Part shown: positions 31,909 to 43,557 of the stretch, one piece after another
How the letters are laid out: every line of letters starts with the position of its first letter
Numbering within the stretch: position 1 is the first letter of the stretch
Source of the DNA: Anastatus disparis
Taxonomy: Eukaryota > Arthropoda > Insecta > Hymenoptera > Eupelmidae
Assembly (NCBI GenBank): GCA_017163975.1
Contig: JAFFSR010000347.1
Coordinates: forward strand, 4,307,001 to 4,371,000
DNA length: 64,000 bases
Direction of reading: 5' to 3'
Program-made: the position numbers and the translations under genes
The notes under the pieces: model-generated
Told to the model about the DNA's origin: nothing
The model's database searches: none
Seen by the model: only the letters and a program-made list of their open reading frames with translations

Positions 31909-31912
31909 ATAT

Positions 31913-31952
<40 letters not shown>

Positions 31953-32173
31953 ATATTTGTGTTTTGTACTTTCCTGTGACATATTTTTTGAATCGGAAGG
32001 AATATATAATCATGGTGTCTAGTTAAATAAGTCAATGAAATTCCCTGAGAATTCTAGGTTTTTTCAGACAAATTTTATAAAATTTCCAGGAGTATTTTTA
32101 TATACATTTTTTATGATTTTAAGTTTTTTAATTTATATAAGTGTATTTAATTTATATAGTGTAAGATTATTTT
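31909..32173. other. TA microsatellite and MITE end fragment
   Basis: A TA run (31917-31943) is followed by sequence with ggtgtctag and ttccctgagaattctaggtt. The same words recur inverted in part near 38790-38872, so this is probably a worn end of another repeat family. Confidence 0.4.
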
Positions 32174-32397
32174 TTAAGGGAATGTAAAATACCGACATTA
32201 CAGTTTTCTAAATTTTTAATTCTTAATCCAAAAATTTTTTAAATATCTCTATATTACTGCCTTCCATTTTCACTAATACAACGTCTAATATAGAGATATT
32301 TTGGAAAATTTTTAATAAGGATTTAAAATTTGGAAAACTGCAATGTCGGTAATTATGTAGAAAACATACCCTATTACATTCCCTTAACCAATAAATT
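32174..32397. mobile_element. MITE family C, copy 1 (224 bp)
   Basis: The ends are ttaagggaatgtaaaata and the inverse tattacattcccttaa. Inner arms pair taccgacattacagttttc with gaaaactgcaatgtcggta. It matches copy 2 at 36666-36882 along its whole length. Confidence 0.8.
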
Positions 32398-32624
32398 AAT
32401 AATTAGGTTCCAAGAGTGTGTAATTGTATCGAAAGGGCTTAATGATAATATCAGCAATATATAATTGAAATTATATCAGAACAATATATATGCTTTTTTA
32501 TAAATATTTCTTAATTTTAAAATTGCACAGAAATATTATAAGCAATTTATAATTCTATAAATATTTTATAAATACTAGTACATAAAATATTAATTATAAG
32601 ACAATATTATTTTTTCATTGCCGC

Positions 32625-32823
32625 TGTTATGGCCGAACTTCGTTCGGACAATTGAGTTCACAACAAAAATTATTTTTAATTTTGTTAAGAATCAGCATAC
32701 GTCCCAGGACTTACCTTGTCACTAATAAATTGGATTTGTAAAATATAATCTTTTATTCACGTATACACATATCTACATTCATACATACATCTACACATAC
32801 ATATCTTTACAAAGATAATTTGA

Positions 32824-32889
<66 letters not shown>

Positions 32890-34713
32890 TTTACGTTAAC
32901 TTAGAATTTTAGTTTCTCTTTTTCCTTTGATTTGATTTAAACAGAAGAAAATTTTAAATACTATGTATATTCGCGTCTCCACCGTTCACTTGTTCGCTCC
33001 GTTCGCCTTCCTCCTCGTTCGTCCTCCCCACTCACTCACTACACACACTCTGTTCGCTCTATTGTGTTCGCTCTGTTCGCTTATATACTTGTTCGCTCCG
33101 TTCGCCTATATACTTGTTTGCTCTTCCCAATTACTCACGTATGCAGCTTTCGTTCTCTGATGCGTTCGCAGTGTTCGCTTATGCATTTACTCACTCTGTT
33201 CATGCATAATCATTCACTCTACTCGTTCTCTTATTTAATATTCAATAATATACATATATATACATATATATATTCATTTACATATGTGTATATGATATTT
33301 TCTTTATACTATAATTTATGATATTATTATTATTGATTAGATAGGTGATAATATATGTATTTATTTATTAGTCAAGGTTTTTAGAATAATTTAGACTTAG
33401 ATCAAAACAAATATTTTAAATTATTACTCCCTTTTATTTTTATAAACATATATATATATATATATATATATAACATTTCTCTTACATTTATAATCTTTTA
33501 AATTTCATTTATTACTAATTCATATAAATTTTCTTGACAATTTAATATAAGATTTTTATATTATGATTTACGTAAGACTTATATTAAAACTATCAATATA
33601 ACTCTTTATTAATATTATTTGAAGAATTAATATTTTCATAAATAAAATAATTTAATTAATAGTATTATTCGTATGTTCCCTTTTAATTATTTAAATGTAT
33701 TTATACAATTTAATTTTAATATTTTTCTTTTCTTTCTCTTTTTATTTTATTTGATAATAATTATCTTCGAATAAGGAACTGAAAAATTTCCCGTTTATCA
33801 ATAGATTATCAAAGAATAAAGGAATTTTTCCCTTTATTTTCCTTTGATTCGGGATTTTATTTACTCATTATCGTTAAACAATATAAATTTGTTAAAATAA
33901 ATGACTCACAACTTAGGAGAGACAGAGATGAATTTTGGCACTGTTCGTTATCCTGTGACTAACTATACTAGGACTTCTTAAATTACACGGCAAGAACGTC
34001 CGTGGCGAGATAGTTTGAGTTTCCTTCCTTAATCACTCGAACGTTCGGTTAATATTTCAGATTGTTACCTCGAACGTCACCTTGTTTCACCTTAGATCTC
34101 AAGTTTATACTCGTTGTCACTATTAACTGATTTTGATTTAATTTAGTAATTAAATTTGAATCTTATATCTTAGTGTTTTCTTATTTTTATTTATTAGTGA
34201 AGTAGGGCTCTAATCTACTCACTAATATTTAATATTAAAATAACTTAAGTAATAAAGATTTAAAGTAACACTGATTTTCCCAGTGGACCTGGCAGAGCCG
34301 ACTCTTGCGGTTGCCGTCTTGTTGCGACTAAAGGCAGTGTAGTGACGTAGAGGTTTGTTTTTATTACCTCGCGCCCGGGCGATCGAGAGATGGAAGCTCC
34401 AATCAAACCTCGACATGTAGTCAAAATTTTCAGGACAGGAGTCGTTTAACTTCCTAAAAGTTCATTAGCTTGCTTACTAATGAATTCTTTTCTCATTCTT
34501 CTCTGTCTCTCCTTTACACTTAGATACAGTTGACGGTTGAGTTTTCGCAATGAGTTGGTATTGGAAAACCGCTGACTCGGGACATCGCATGGAACTAATT
34601 TTGCTTGTTAACCTTTTAAATAGAAATAAAATTAAGATTTACAATTTTTAAATTTAAGAATGTTTTAATAATATTATATTGATTTGAAGGGCATAGTTCC
34701 ATGGGATGTCACA
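32625..34713 (-). repeat. Solo LTR, 2089 bp
   Basis: On the minus strand it begins TGTGACATCCCATGG and ends GGCCATAACA. The direct repeat CCGC flanks it (32621-32624 and 34714-34717). An AATAAA on the minus strand near 32750 lies close to the 3' end, as expected. Inside are a long TA microsatellite (32826-32883), a degenerate tandem of ttcgctc(c/t)gttcgc words (32990-33200) and another TA run (33452-33471). No coding region or second LTR is seen. The insertion lies beside the hAT pseudogene. Confidence 0.6.
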
Positions 34714-34820
34714 CCGCTATTTTCCCTTATATCGCCACAGCTTCTTTTTTCGCTTCTTCTGATAATTTTGTACGTTGTGATTGAAGTTGCTTAATTTTTA
34801 AACCATTAGCCTCACACTTA

Positions 34821-35425
34821 CAAGGAGAGGTCTCCACCTCCGGAAAACGGATTCGGTTGAAGCTGCAGGATATGATTTTTTTCGAAAATATAGCAAAAAC
34901 GAGCCTTTATAAGAACTTGAATATCCAAACAACTAAGACTCTTACAAAAAAATACATGAAAGATGAAATAAAGTGCAAATCAAATGCTTCGATTTAAATT
35001 TTGTTGCATTAAAAAAGCTTCAGTGGTTCGAAAGTAACAGGTAATTAAAATATGCTAATGAAATAGCGTAAAAAATTGATGAATTTTTATATGTTTAAAA
35101 AATTAACAAATATGTAGTAATTTTCAATAAAGCATAACTTTTGAACTAATAAAGCTTTTTTATTGCACACAGAGCTTAAATTAAAGCGTTTGATTTGTGC
35201 TTCATTTCATTTTATATATATTTTTTTGTAAGAGTCTTAGTTGTTTGGATATTCCAGTTCTTATAAAGGCTCCTTTTTACTATATTTTCATAAAAATGTC
35301 TGTATCCTTGTCTAGGGGGCCTATCCGACGAAAAGAAAAAAACACGGGTTCATTTTTTTTCATCGAAAAATCATGTCCTACAGTTTCAGCCGAATCCGTT
35401 TCCCGAAGGTGGAGACCTCTCCTTG
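34821..35425. mobile_element. 605-bp palindromic MITE with TTA duplication (PIF/Harbinger-like)
   Basis: It runs from CAAGGAGAGGTCTCCACC to GGTGGAGACCTCTCCTTG, flanked by TTA (34818-34820 and 35426-35428). Arms stay complementary deep into the element (aactaagactcttacaaaa against its inverse). Removing it rejoins the hAT reading (EDEHRS to KCEANG) exactly, so it inserted into the hAT coding sequence. A 3-bp TWA duplication suggests PIF/Harbinger mobilisation. Confidence 0.85.
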
Positions 35426-36665
35426 TTAGATCGATGTTCATCTTCTGCTAACTTTTTTAACCTTTTCTCCTTCAACGCAACTGAATAGCAAGAATAAGCA
35501 TTTCTTGCACTTTGTATAAGAGCTTTTGGCACTTCATACTCTTTTAAACTATTTCGACTTAGCATATAATCATGCACTTGGCGCTTAGCGATGAGAGAAT
35601 CTTCTTTCATATTATCGAATAAACATTTGGAATTTATTGGAAATCCACGTTCGGCGTTTGCATTACCGTGAAATAAGCTGCATATTAGCTTTACGATTTG
35701 CATAAAATTGATATATTTGTATCTCACTATATCTTTCCAAAAATGGTCAACACGTTTTTCAGAACGAGAATTGGTTAGCGTAGCCTCTTTAACGCTCGGA
35801 AGAGCTATTAATTCCTTAAATTCTTTCAGTATAATGTCTGCAATTGTGACTCGCTTATACAATTTTTTTCAGTAAGAATAAGGAGTCATTTTTTAAGCCT
35901 ATTTATTGCTATTTCTAAACCTAACATAACACCTGGATCAAGATAAGTAGCAGCACATGTAAGAGGATATGTTAAAGGCGATCGTCTGATCGATTTCAAA
36001 ATAAATGCTTTCATCGCTAACATTGCTGTCGAAAATCATCCAATACTTGTGAACTAACTTTGATAGATTTTAATTGCTTCAGCGTACTGAAACCCACAGT
36101 AATCTTTTTCAGCGGCAAGTAATTTTTTTCATTATTAATGTCGTCAGCTTTAAGAGTGGTAATAGCATTAACAGCTTTACTTGTCATAAAACGTTCCATA
36201 ATATTTGTAATTGTCAAGCTTAAAATAGTGTGAAGAAACGGTAGTAATGGTTGATCTGTTTGAAATTCTCTTAGAAAGGGTTCAACTTCTACAGCTAAAG
36301 ACTTAAAAAATGCAAGCTTCGCCGATAGTAAAGGACCCGCTGAAAAAGTTTCAATAGTCTCAAAGCTTTACATTTTGTTACATTTTTGTCTTTTTTAACA
36401 CCTTCAATAAATTTGTTTATATTATTATTAATACTAATCGTTCTTTGAGCAGCATCAACGTTTTCTAAGCATCTAATATTACAAAACTGCAAGGGAAAGA
36501 TTTCGGATTCAGAATATTGTATGTACTGTGCCCTGCGTGCTGGCGCATCTTTAAATAGATTATAAAGTGCTCTTAAATAATTAACTAATTTTCACTTAGT
36601 TTTAATAATTGCCTCTTTAAATGCTCCATGTACAGCGTGAAGGCCACAACTTCCAATTTTAAGGA

Positions 36666-36882
36666 TTAAGGGGATGTAAAATACCGACATTACAGTTTTC
36701 AAAATTTTTTATTTTCAATCCAAATTTTTTAAAAATATCTATATGTTACAGCCTTTTGTTTTAATTAATAAAGAGCATAATATAGCGATATTTCGAAAAA
36801 TTTTTGAATAAATATTGAAAATTCGAGAAACTGCGATGTCGGTAACTATGTATTAAACATATACTCGATTACATCACCTCAA
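36666..36882. mobile_element. MITE family C, copy 2 (217 bp)
   Basis: It runs from ttaaggggatgtaaaatacc to gattacatcacctcaa, the same structure as copy 1 (taccgacattacagttttc against the inverse). It lies inside the hAT pseudogene where coding sequence between the zinc-finger region and KIGSCGL is also lost. Confidence 0.8.
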
Positions 36883-37453
36883 TTCTATATCAACAAGTTG
36901 TATTTTTATCTCTCTTAAAACTGCCCAGTTTAAATTGGGCCCATCTATAGATATTTGTAGAAATTTTTTTCTGTGAATTTCTGCAAGGAATTTCTGCTAC
37001 AGTAACGTCATTTTTCAATAAAAAATTACCTACTCCTCGTTGTGACAATCCTGATGATGTTGATGATGATACAGATAGTAGTGAGGGTTGGATATCTTTA
37101 CTAACATTTACTGGTAAAATCAATGCACAACTTGAGGCAGTATTTATACTTTTAACTGAATTAGTTGCTACATTTTCTATTGGTTGCAGAAGTAAATTTG
37201 AAGCACCCTTAATAGTCGATTTCCAAAAACTTTCAAGTTCCATTGACGTGCTTCCCGAAAACACAAGTCGAATATGCTTCTTGCTATTCTTATGACTAAC
37301 AAGAACTTGACATCTCATGTTACTTGGAGAAATATTACATTGGCAAGCAGTACAATAAGCTTCACATCGATTTTCTTTTACTTCTTTTATCCAAATCTGA
37401 AAATCAGGTTCTTTTTCCCAACTTTTTTTATAAGCTGTTTTATAGGATGGCAT

Positions 37454-38051
37454 TTTTTGCAATTTAATTTTAACCTGAAACATTTATAATTATAAATACG
37501 AATTAAAGTATTATTTTATGATATATAGAATTTCATTTAATATTAAATTGAGTATAAATTATTAATATTATTCAAAATACACCTAAAAGTATATACACAA
37601 ACTCGTAGAATACGTAAGCGTAAACAGTCAGTGAAATGTAAACATATCATATTCAAGAAAAAAAACAGGAATCTTTCAGTTTTTTATAATATATTTATCA
37701 TACATCTTGCATCATAAAGTTCACTCGGTTAATGAATTTGAAAAACTTTTATTTTAATAAGTCCTGATATTTGTAACAAGTCAAAATTATTTTGTTGTAC
37801 TATAGCTTCATACTAATATAAAATATGAAGCTATAAATATAATTTAGTTTTTAATGAATTTTAATTATTCAATAAAAGTATTAGTTTTCAGTTTGTATAT
37901 TATATACTTCACAAATATTGCATGTTTTTAATAATAGTTGAATTTGCTTAAAAAATATGTACCATATAATAAAATTAACTTACCTTTCATGAAAGTAACC
38001 AACTTGAAAGTTTTAATGTAATATTCAGTATTTTAATGAATAAGAATCTGT
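37454..38051. other. AT-rich DNA, no gene
   Basis: Nothing recognisable. The 5' end of the hAT element should lie here, but no terminal inverted repeat was found. Confidence 0.4.
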
Positions 38052-38340
38052 CCCTATTAAAAAAGTTCGTACTGATTCAGTACTGATTTCACATTGAAAT
38101 CAGGACTTGGTTAACATTGAATCAGTGTAAAATACACATAAAATTTACACAAAATCAGTACTGCGCATGTCCTGAAAATGGTTCAATAACGCAACACAAA
38201 TAAGGTACGAAATTCGAGCCTAATCGATATTGAATCAATGTGAAATCAGAACTGAATTCGGGAAAGAATATTCGTATCTCACCAAGTTCTGATTTCAATG
38301 TGAAAACAGTACTGAATCAGTACGAACTTTTTTAACAGGG
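38052..38340. mobile_element. 289-bp MITE D
   Basis: It runs from ccctattaaaaaagttcgta to the inverse tacgaacttttttaacaggg. The inverted repeats extend about 58 bp and themselves contain short palindromes (actgattcagtact, tttcacattgaaatca). No TSD could be set. Confidence 0.75.
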
Positions 38341-39221
38341 GTATCATTTGACAACCATGCACAGTTGTATTATTTTCGCCGACTGTCAATTAAACAATAA
38401 CACGTTGTCTCAAAAATCGGCGGAGTTTAGATCTAAAAAGGGAAGGAGTAAAGTAGGGAACAACTTGATGCATGTATATAATCAAACAACGTGCGCGCTC
38501 TTCCAATGCTTTATATAATATGTGTCTCGCATTCTCGTCTGCTTGATGATAGGTATACCCACGTATCCGTTTCGAAGAAAAAGCCGAGCGAAGAACCGAA
38601 TGAGGTACATTTTATCCAAAAGGAACTTATGATTAAGTTAAAGTTGCATAATTAAAACGTTTTCTTGTAACTTTTTTCAATTTTGGATTTTTTATCAATA
38701 ATTTTTTAATAATTATAAAGATAATTAAATGTACAAATATAATCATTATAAAAAATTCCAGAGCATTCGTAAAATTCCCTAAGAATTCCAGGTCTTTCCA
38801 GGGTCGGAAAAATTCCCTGAGAATTCCAAGAGTTTCAGGTTTTTCCCTGAGCTAGACACCCTGTGGTACTTAAATTTTTGCATATCATTATAGATGTATG
38901 TAAGATCGCCGGCAGGCTAAACTTCAGATTTTGGAATTTTAAAATTTTACTATCGTAAAATTTTCAGTGAATATGTTTAATAAAGATTTGAATGATAACC
39001 TACAATTTTACATTATATTTCATCAGCCTCGTTCTCGAGATTATGGTGTAGTTCCCCTTTCGTCCGCTCAAATCCACAGCTCTTTTAGAGTGAGCCAAAA
39101 TTTCTCCCCAACACTCGTTTGTCGTTGTCGTTTGCGGCCAAGAGCTCGCATTATTTTTCGCTGTGCGCGAGGAGACATACGTGGCTTAGAGTAAGAATAA
39201 TTATCGAGTTTCGATCAAATA
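38341..39221. other. Mostly unique DNA with a repeat-end fragment
   Basis: 38341-38750 is ordinary, moderately GC-rich in part. 38753-38872 contains repeated attccctgagaattcc and ends gagctagacaccctg, a likely terminus of another MITE. No gene is supported. Confidence 0.4.
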
Positions 39222-39955
39222 TGAGTGTAAGTCGAAAAAGAACAGCTAAGCAGGCTCTCTTGGATTAGACAGATCTGTGGACGAAACAAGCTAAGAAAAT
39301 ACAGTAGAAGGTCGATAAAGCAGCAGAAATGTTGGATATGTTGGATCAGAAGGATTAGCTGCTCTTAAGTCAAATCCAGAAATTTCTGCCATGCTGTTCG
39401 AATCATCTGTGAAAAGAGACAAACATTCCACTGAAAGACAACAGCTTGTTACATTGGCACTCGCTGCTTTAGGCTCGGCGATGAAAGACATCGCAGAAGA
39501 AGAAGAAGAAGATGGCCTTGACATTGCTGATTTTGTGGAAAAAATAAACGATGCAGCAAAACTAATTAACTATTAAGCTTTTAAATAGACGCAATCGCGA
39601 AAGGCGTCTATGTTGCCAATGGTGCATAAGAAATGTCGGTCGATTTTAAAAAAGGCAGAAGCAGACAAATTCTTGTTTGGAAAAAATTTAGCCTCAAGTA
39701 AGCAAAAAGCTTAAGCAAAATGGGAGACGATTTGAAAATTCAAACTGCAAAAAAGCTTCTTCAAAATCAAAATAAAAATTCCAACTATCAAAGCCAGCAA
39801 ACAAAGGAAGCAGCTCACACAACTGCTGGCAACAGAATCCAGCCAAGCCAAACAAGGAATCACAATAGGTTCTACTTCGCAAACAAACAACAGCCGTTCA
39901 ATCAACGTGCGCAAAATCAAAGAAGGTTCAAGTCGAGGAATCAGACTTCTCTCTG
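39222..39955 (+). pseudogene. DIRS-like Gag remnant
   Basis: Pieces in several frames read MSVSRKRTAKQALLD, then VKRDKHSTERQQLVTLALAA, EEDGLDIADFVEKINDAAKL, KKCRSILKKAEADKFLFGKN and KMGDDLKIQTAKKLLQNQNK, ending in a Gln/Asn-rich tail. The order of a helical domain, an LFG-N/DL motif and a basic tail resembles Gag-like ORFs of DIRS-type (tyrosine recombinase) retroelements. Stops and frameshifts are many. No RT or recombinase follows; a half MITE is joined directly. The family call is tentative. Confidence 0.4.
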
Positions 39956-40163
39956 AAACATCAGGATTTTCAGAAAAAAAATGATTAAATTGGGACTTTT
40001 CCAAAAATTTTGAAAAATTTCCGAATTTCAAGGATCTATGGCTCTTGATCCTTCCAATCTAAATCCTTAAAAATTTTTTTACACATTTTGAGTAACAAAC
40101 AGAATATATTCTCGGAGTTTCAGCGATTTTTATTTTTCTGCTCTTCCAGTTGGTGTAAAATGT

Positions 40164-40165
<2 letters not shown>
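39946..40165. mobile_element. MITE family A, half copy
   Basis: From ttctctctgaaacatcagg to ccagttggtgtaaaatgtca it matches only the right arm of the complete copy (30215-30431). The opposite arm is missing, and the DIRS-like fragment abuts the broken side. A TA run (40166-40212) follows. Confidence 0.8.
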
Positions 40166-40220
<55 letters not shown>

Positions 40221-40308
40221 TTAATCATTAAAAAAAAGTTTGTTGTAAAAAGAACTAAAATGAAAATTATTTTAAGTTATTTCTAATAATTCTATTCTTT
40301 AATTTATT

Positions 40309-40664
40309 GCGAGAGCGCGGTGGCGTAATGGATAGAGCTCTTGCCTTCAACGCGGAGGGCATGGGTTCGAATCCTGGCCAGGTACCTCTAACTTTTTTTT
40401 CGAAAGAAAATTAGTGTACGTGCCATTTTATATCGCGACTCTCAAAAATCCGATCTCATTGGGTATTGGTTGATTGTTGGTCACAAAAAGTGGCTGACCA
40501 TCCATCGGTAGTCAAAGTTTTCGGTATGGTGGGTCTGACAGTCTAGCCCGATGTAATGTGATAAACAGATACCGGGCGGGGACTCCCTAGACCTCATCAT
40601 AGAAAAAGATTGATCATATATAGGACAATATCCTTTATATATTAATCTTTTTAAAAAAAAAAAA
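40309..40664 (+). mobile_element. tRNA-derived SINE with 15-bp target duplication
   Basis: The head (40309-40385) contains an RNA polymerase III box A (tggcgtaatgga, 40321-40332) and box B (ggttcgaatcc, 40364-40374) in a tRNA-like fold that no longer makes a proper acceptor stem. An unrelated body of about 270 bases and an A-rich tail (about 13 A) follow. The perfect direct repeat attctttaatttatt flanks it at 40294-40308 and 40665-40679. SINEs of this kind are moved by LINE proteins; the tail is not obviously that of either LINE in this window. Confidence 0.85.
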
Positions 40665-40679
40665 ATTCTTTAATTTATT

Positions 40680-42109
40680 TACAGTTATTTACGGATATTT
40701 GCAGTATCTACATTTAAAAAATGTATAAATGATAATAAGCAATCATTATTTATCTCCAGCCTAACGCTTTTTTATTGTTATTTACAGTTTTCAATATTTT
40801 CTTATAATCATTTGTGTTTTCACAGTATTATTCTACTTTAAAAAAAGAATTTTCATTTAAGGTAATAAAATATAAATGTAAAGAATAAAAAATTTAATTA
40901 ATAGAATTTTGAAATTTTAATATTAGAATACTTTTTATAAATAACTTTTTAATAACTTTGAATAATAGTTAATTTTTTAAATAACTTGTGGAATTGAAAG
41001 CTAATTCAATTTAGTTTAAACATGAAGATAAATATTCAAGTTGGAAATGTATTCAATAATATAATATAACTATTTATAAGTTATCATTTAATAATAATTT
41101 TTTAAACTTTTTATTCATAGTTTAAAATAATATTAAATATACGATCATCATTTTAATAGTTTTTATAAATTACTATGTAAATTTTATGAGTATATATTAT
41201 TTAAGGAGATGTAAAATGAACAGTACACTTGCGCTGATAAATATTGACTATATTTCAAAATTTTGAATAAAGAGATGCATTACCTCTCCCCTCTCCGCCT
41301 GAAAGTATTCACTGACACGCTGCTTCGGCTCTGTCTTTTTGTGTTCTAATATTTTTTATTTCACTCTGCCAAGTGAATCTTTTTACAGAGAATCGTTCAG
41401 CTAGGGGTCCTCAAGGCTTGGCTTGACTTGCTTGCGTTTGTGCATCTGTATCTCTCGGACCCTGGACCTTTTTCTGTCTTCGTGCAATACTCTACCCAGC
41501 ATTGTCATTTTTTGTTGTTTGTGCTGCTGTTGCTGATGGTTGAGGAATGGCTGGAGCATGGCTAGTTTGCTGTTTTGACTGTGAAGTGGAGTGTTGAAAG
41601 GTGGTGCAGTGGGGGGATGCAGTTGCATCTTCATGGTTTATACATATGTTGCATATAGGTTATGCACATGCTACATGACCTACAATATTTTTGGCGCCAA
41701 ATTGACTATCTCTTAGGCAAATCTTTCAAGTGTGCCATTAGTAGCACCATCTATGGGTTTCCTTGTCTACTGTCTTATCTACTGTATGGATAAGTGACAG
41801 GTAATTACCATACTTAAGGCGCGTTTCCACCTGGCCTTTTGATTTTATATATTTGACGCGCGAATTCTAAACAGCTCATTATGCTGCTTTTCTTTTACTA
41901 TATAACTTATTTCTTTTATATTTAATTTTAAATGTAATATACTTGGGCGGAGAGTTTCACAAGCCATCTTTATTTTTGTTTTGCTTTTATTATTATTTTC
42001 ATTTCTCTGATGCTGCTCTTGCTACTATCTTTTATTCCTATTCTATTGTACCATAAGTTCTGCTTCGTGCTCAGTTCTCTCACTTCTCTTAACATCTTAA
42101 ACAGCTTAA
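40680..42109. other. No gene; possible MITE end and probable start of LINE-2
   Basis: 40680-41200 is AT-rich and featureless. ttaaggagatgtaaaat at 41201 resembles a family C terminus, and tgcattacctctcccc 70 bases on could be its partner, which is weak. From about 41290 the composition becomes balanced (CT/TG-rich), possibly the 5' UTR of the LINE that follows. No start of that element could be set. Confidence 0.35.
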
Positions 42110-42112
42110 ACC

Positions 42113-42256
42113 ATGTCACAAATTACCATCAAGGACTGCTGCGCCATCTGCGGTTTTCCCGCTGATAATATAAGAGGGTCGAAAAAATTAATACAGTCCG
42201 GCCTATCGTTGCTTGTACTCCATCACGAGGATGCTCACCTGTCGCACCGATTATGA
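42113..42256 (+). CDS. 47-aa zinc-finger-like ORF overlapping LINE-2 ORF1 by ATGA
   Basis: MSQITIKDCCAICGFPADN continues with residues including HHEDAHLSHRL, a CxxC...HxxxxH pattern like the N-terminal finger of some LINE ORF1 proteins. Its stop TGA (42254-42256) overlaps the ATG of the following ORF1 (42253-42255) as ATGA. That arrangement permits termination-reinitiation in some LINEs. The alternative is that finger and ORF1 were one protein split by a frameshift. Confidence 0.45.
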   Translation: MSQITIKDCCAICGFPADNIRGSKKLIQSGLSLLVLHHEDAHLSHRL

Positions 42257-43557
42257 AAGCTCAAGGACACTCTGTGATTAAGAAGAAGACCAATTCGCGC
42301 TGTTCTGCGGTGGTTGGAGGAGAACATAGCATAAGTATTAATTTGATTAATGAAAAATTTAGAGGTGGTGCTGCATTGGTAACCCCGGATAACAATATTA
42401 GTAAAGATAAAGATGGCGGTCTAAAGCAGAGTAATGATGGTGCTGATTCTTCCGCAGTAAAGGCAGATGTGTCTGCTTTGGAGAGCGCGCTATCCTGCAG
42501 GCTCGAGCTGATTCAAAATTATCTTAATCGACTTCTGGCTCTTAAGAGCCATATTATGAATACTGACCAGGGTTTGCAGGATATCGTAACTAAAATGGAG
42601 GGTCAAAATGAAAATATTAAGAATTCACATGCTGGGCAGACGCAGCTGCTAGAGGAGAATCGTAAACTTAGAAGAATGATAGGTACTTTAGAAAGGGAGT
42701 TGTTGTCTGCTCTAAATGGCATGCATGAAAATTTTTTCAAATCTCTCACGACTAATTTCAATAATATGCAAGCATTTTCAGGTAATAAATTCAATGGAGT
42801 GAACAGCAACTTTTCTCAACTTATGACCGGGGTGGCTGAGGTAGTGCAGACCGTTAGTGATCTCACGGCCCAGGACGAACACTTAATCAACACTAACACC
42901 AACACAAACACTGATATGCCTGTAAATTCGAATATAACACAATCATTTAAACGTACAGATAGTAACTCTTATAACACATACACTGAAGCACCTGTTGATT
43001 CACACATTGTACAAATAGTGAAAACACATACAGATAGTAGCAGAGAGGCATCCTACCATGCTGTGAAGAGATGTGGTTCTGGGAATAGTGTCTTGGTGAT
43101 GTCCAGCGGACTGGACTGCTCTGCGGCTAATGTTGGGCTGGAGGATTATACTTGCGCTGTTCTGGAAACCATACTTCCGACTTTTAAACGTTCAAATATT
43201 GTATCTGTTATTGGGATCTTTAATTCTGAAAATAAAAATAAGGGCAGAATGTCTGCTGGGCGTGAGATCGTTGGCGGTCCGAGTGTTGCGTTCTTATTGT
43301 TGGTTAGACTTTCTGGAGATGACTTGGCACAGAAGGTATTTATGGCTAGGCGTAGATTAACGGGTTTTTCGACAGCGGATCTGGATCCCTCCCTCCTCGG
43401 CAGTTTTTCTACCACCAAGCACTATTCTCAAATATATATAAATGAGTATCTTAAAAAAGATAAATATATTAAATTTAAAAATCTTAAAAAGTATGCTAAA
43501 AGAAAAGTTTGCAAGTTTGTTTGGCATAGAGGTGGTAAATTTATGGAGAGAAGGTAG
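42253..43557 (+). CDS. LINE-2 ORF1 protein, 434 aa
   Basis: After a low-complexity start, a helical/coiled-coil region runs from SALESALSCRLELIQNYLNR to LEENRKLRRMIGTLERELLS and beyond. An Asn/Thr-rich linker follows (NTNTNTNTDMP), then a globular C-terminal part: ETILPTFKRSNIVSVIGIFN, FLLLVRLSGDDLAQKVFMAR, and YINEYLKKDKYIKFKNLKKY with CKFVWHRGGKFMERR. The last segment resembles the baculovirus FP-type domain found in many insect LINE ORF1 proteins. The TAG at 43555 is followed in the same frame by a further open stretch to 43797, so the protein may once have been longer. Confidence 0.65.
   Translation: MKAQGHSVIKKKTNSRCSAVVGGEHSISINLINEKFRGGAALVTPDNNISKDKDGGLKQSNDGADSSAVKADVSALESALSCRLELIQNYLNRLLALKSHIMNTDQGLQDIVTKMEGQNENIKNSHAGQTQLLEENRKLRRMIGTLERELLSALNGMHENFFKSLTTNFNNMQAFSGNKFNGVNSNFSQLMTGVAEVVQTVSDLTAQDEHLINTNTNTNTDMPVNSNITQSFKRTDSNSYNTYTEAPVDSHIVQIVKTHTDSSREASYHAVKRCGSGNSVLVMSSGLDCSAANVGLEDYTCAVLETILPTFKRSNIVSVIGIFNSENKNKGRMSAGREIVGGPSVAFLLLVRLSGDDLAQKVFMARRRLTGFSTADLDPSLLGSFSTTKHYSQIYINEYLKKDKYIKFKNLKKYAKRKVCKFVWHRGGKFMERR

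Larger units (their letters stand above)
34737..37453 (-). pseudogene. hAT-type transposase, heavily decayed
   Basis: Starting at the ATG at 37453, the N-terminus (MPSYKTAYKKSWEKEPDFQI) has a zinc-finger-like CTACQCNISPSNMRCQ...SHKNSKKH. After MITE C the reading resumes with KIGSCGLHAVHGAFKEA, ALYNLFKDAPARRAQYI and FPLQFCNIRCLENVDAAQRT. The C-terminal dimerisation region shows ICSLFHGNANAERGFPIN and KRQVHDYMLSRNSLKEY; the end (KCEANGLKIKQLQSQRTKL) lies beyond a second MITE. Stops and frame changes occur throughout, and the early catalytic region is missing between the first two pieces. The known role of the family is cut-and-paste transposition with 8-bp TSDs; no ends were identified here. 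Confidence 0.75.

Noticed and set aside
40309..40385. A functional tRNA gene
   Set aside because: Box A and box B are present but the ends do not form an acceptor stem, and the unit continues into a SINE body with A tail and target duplication.
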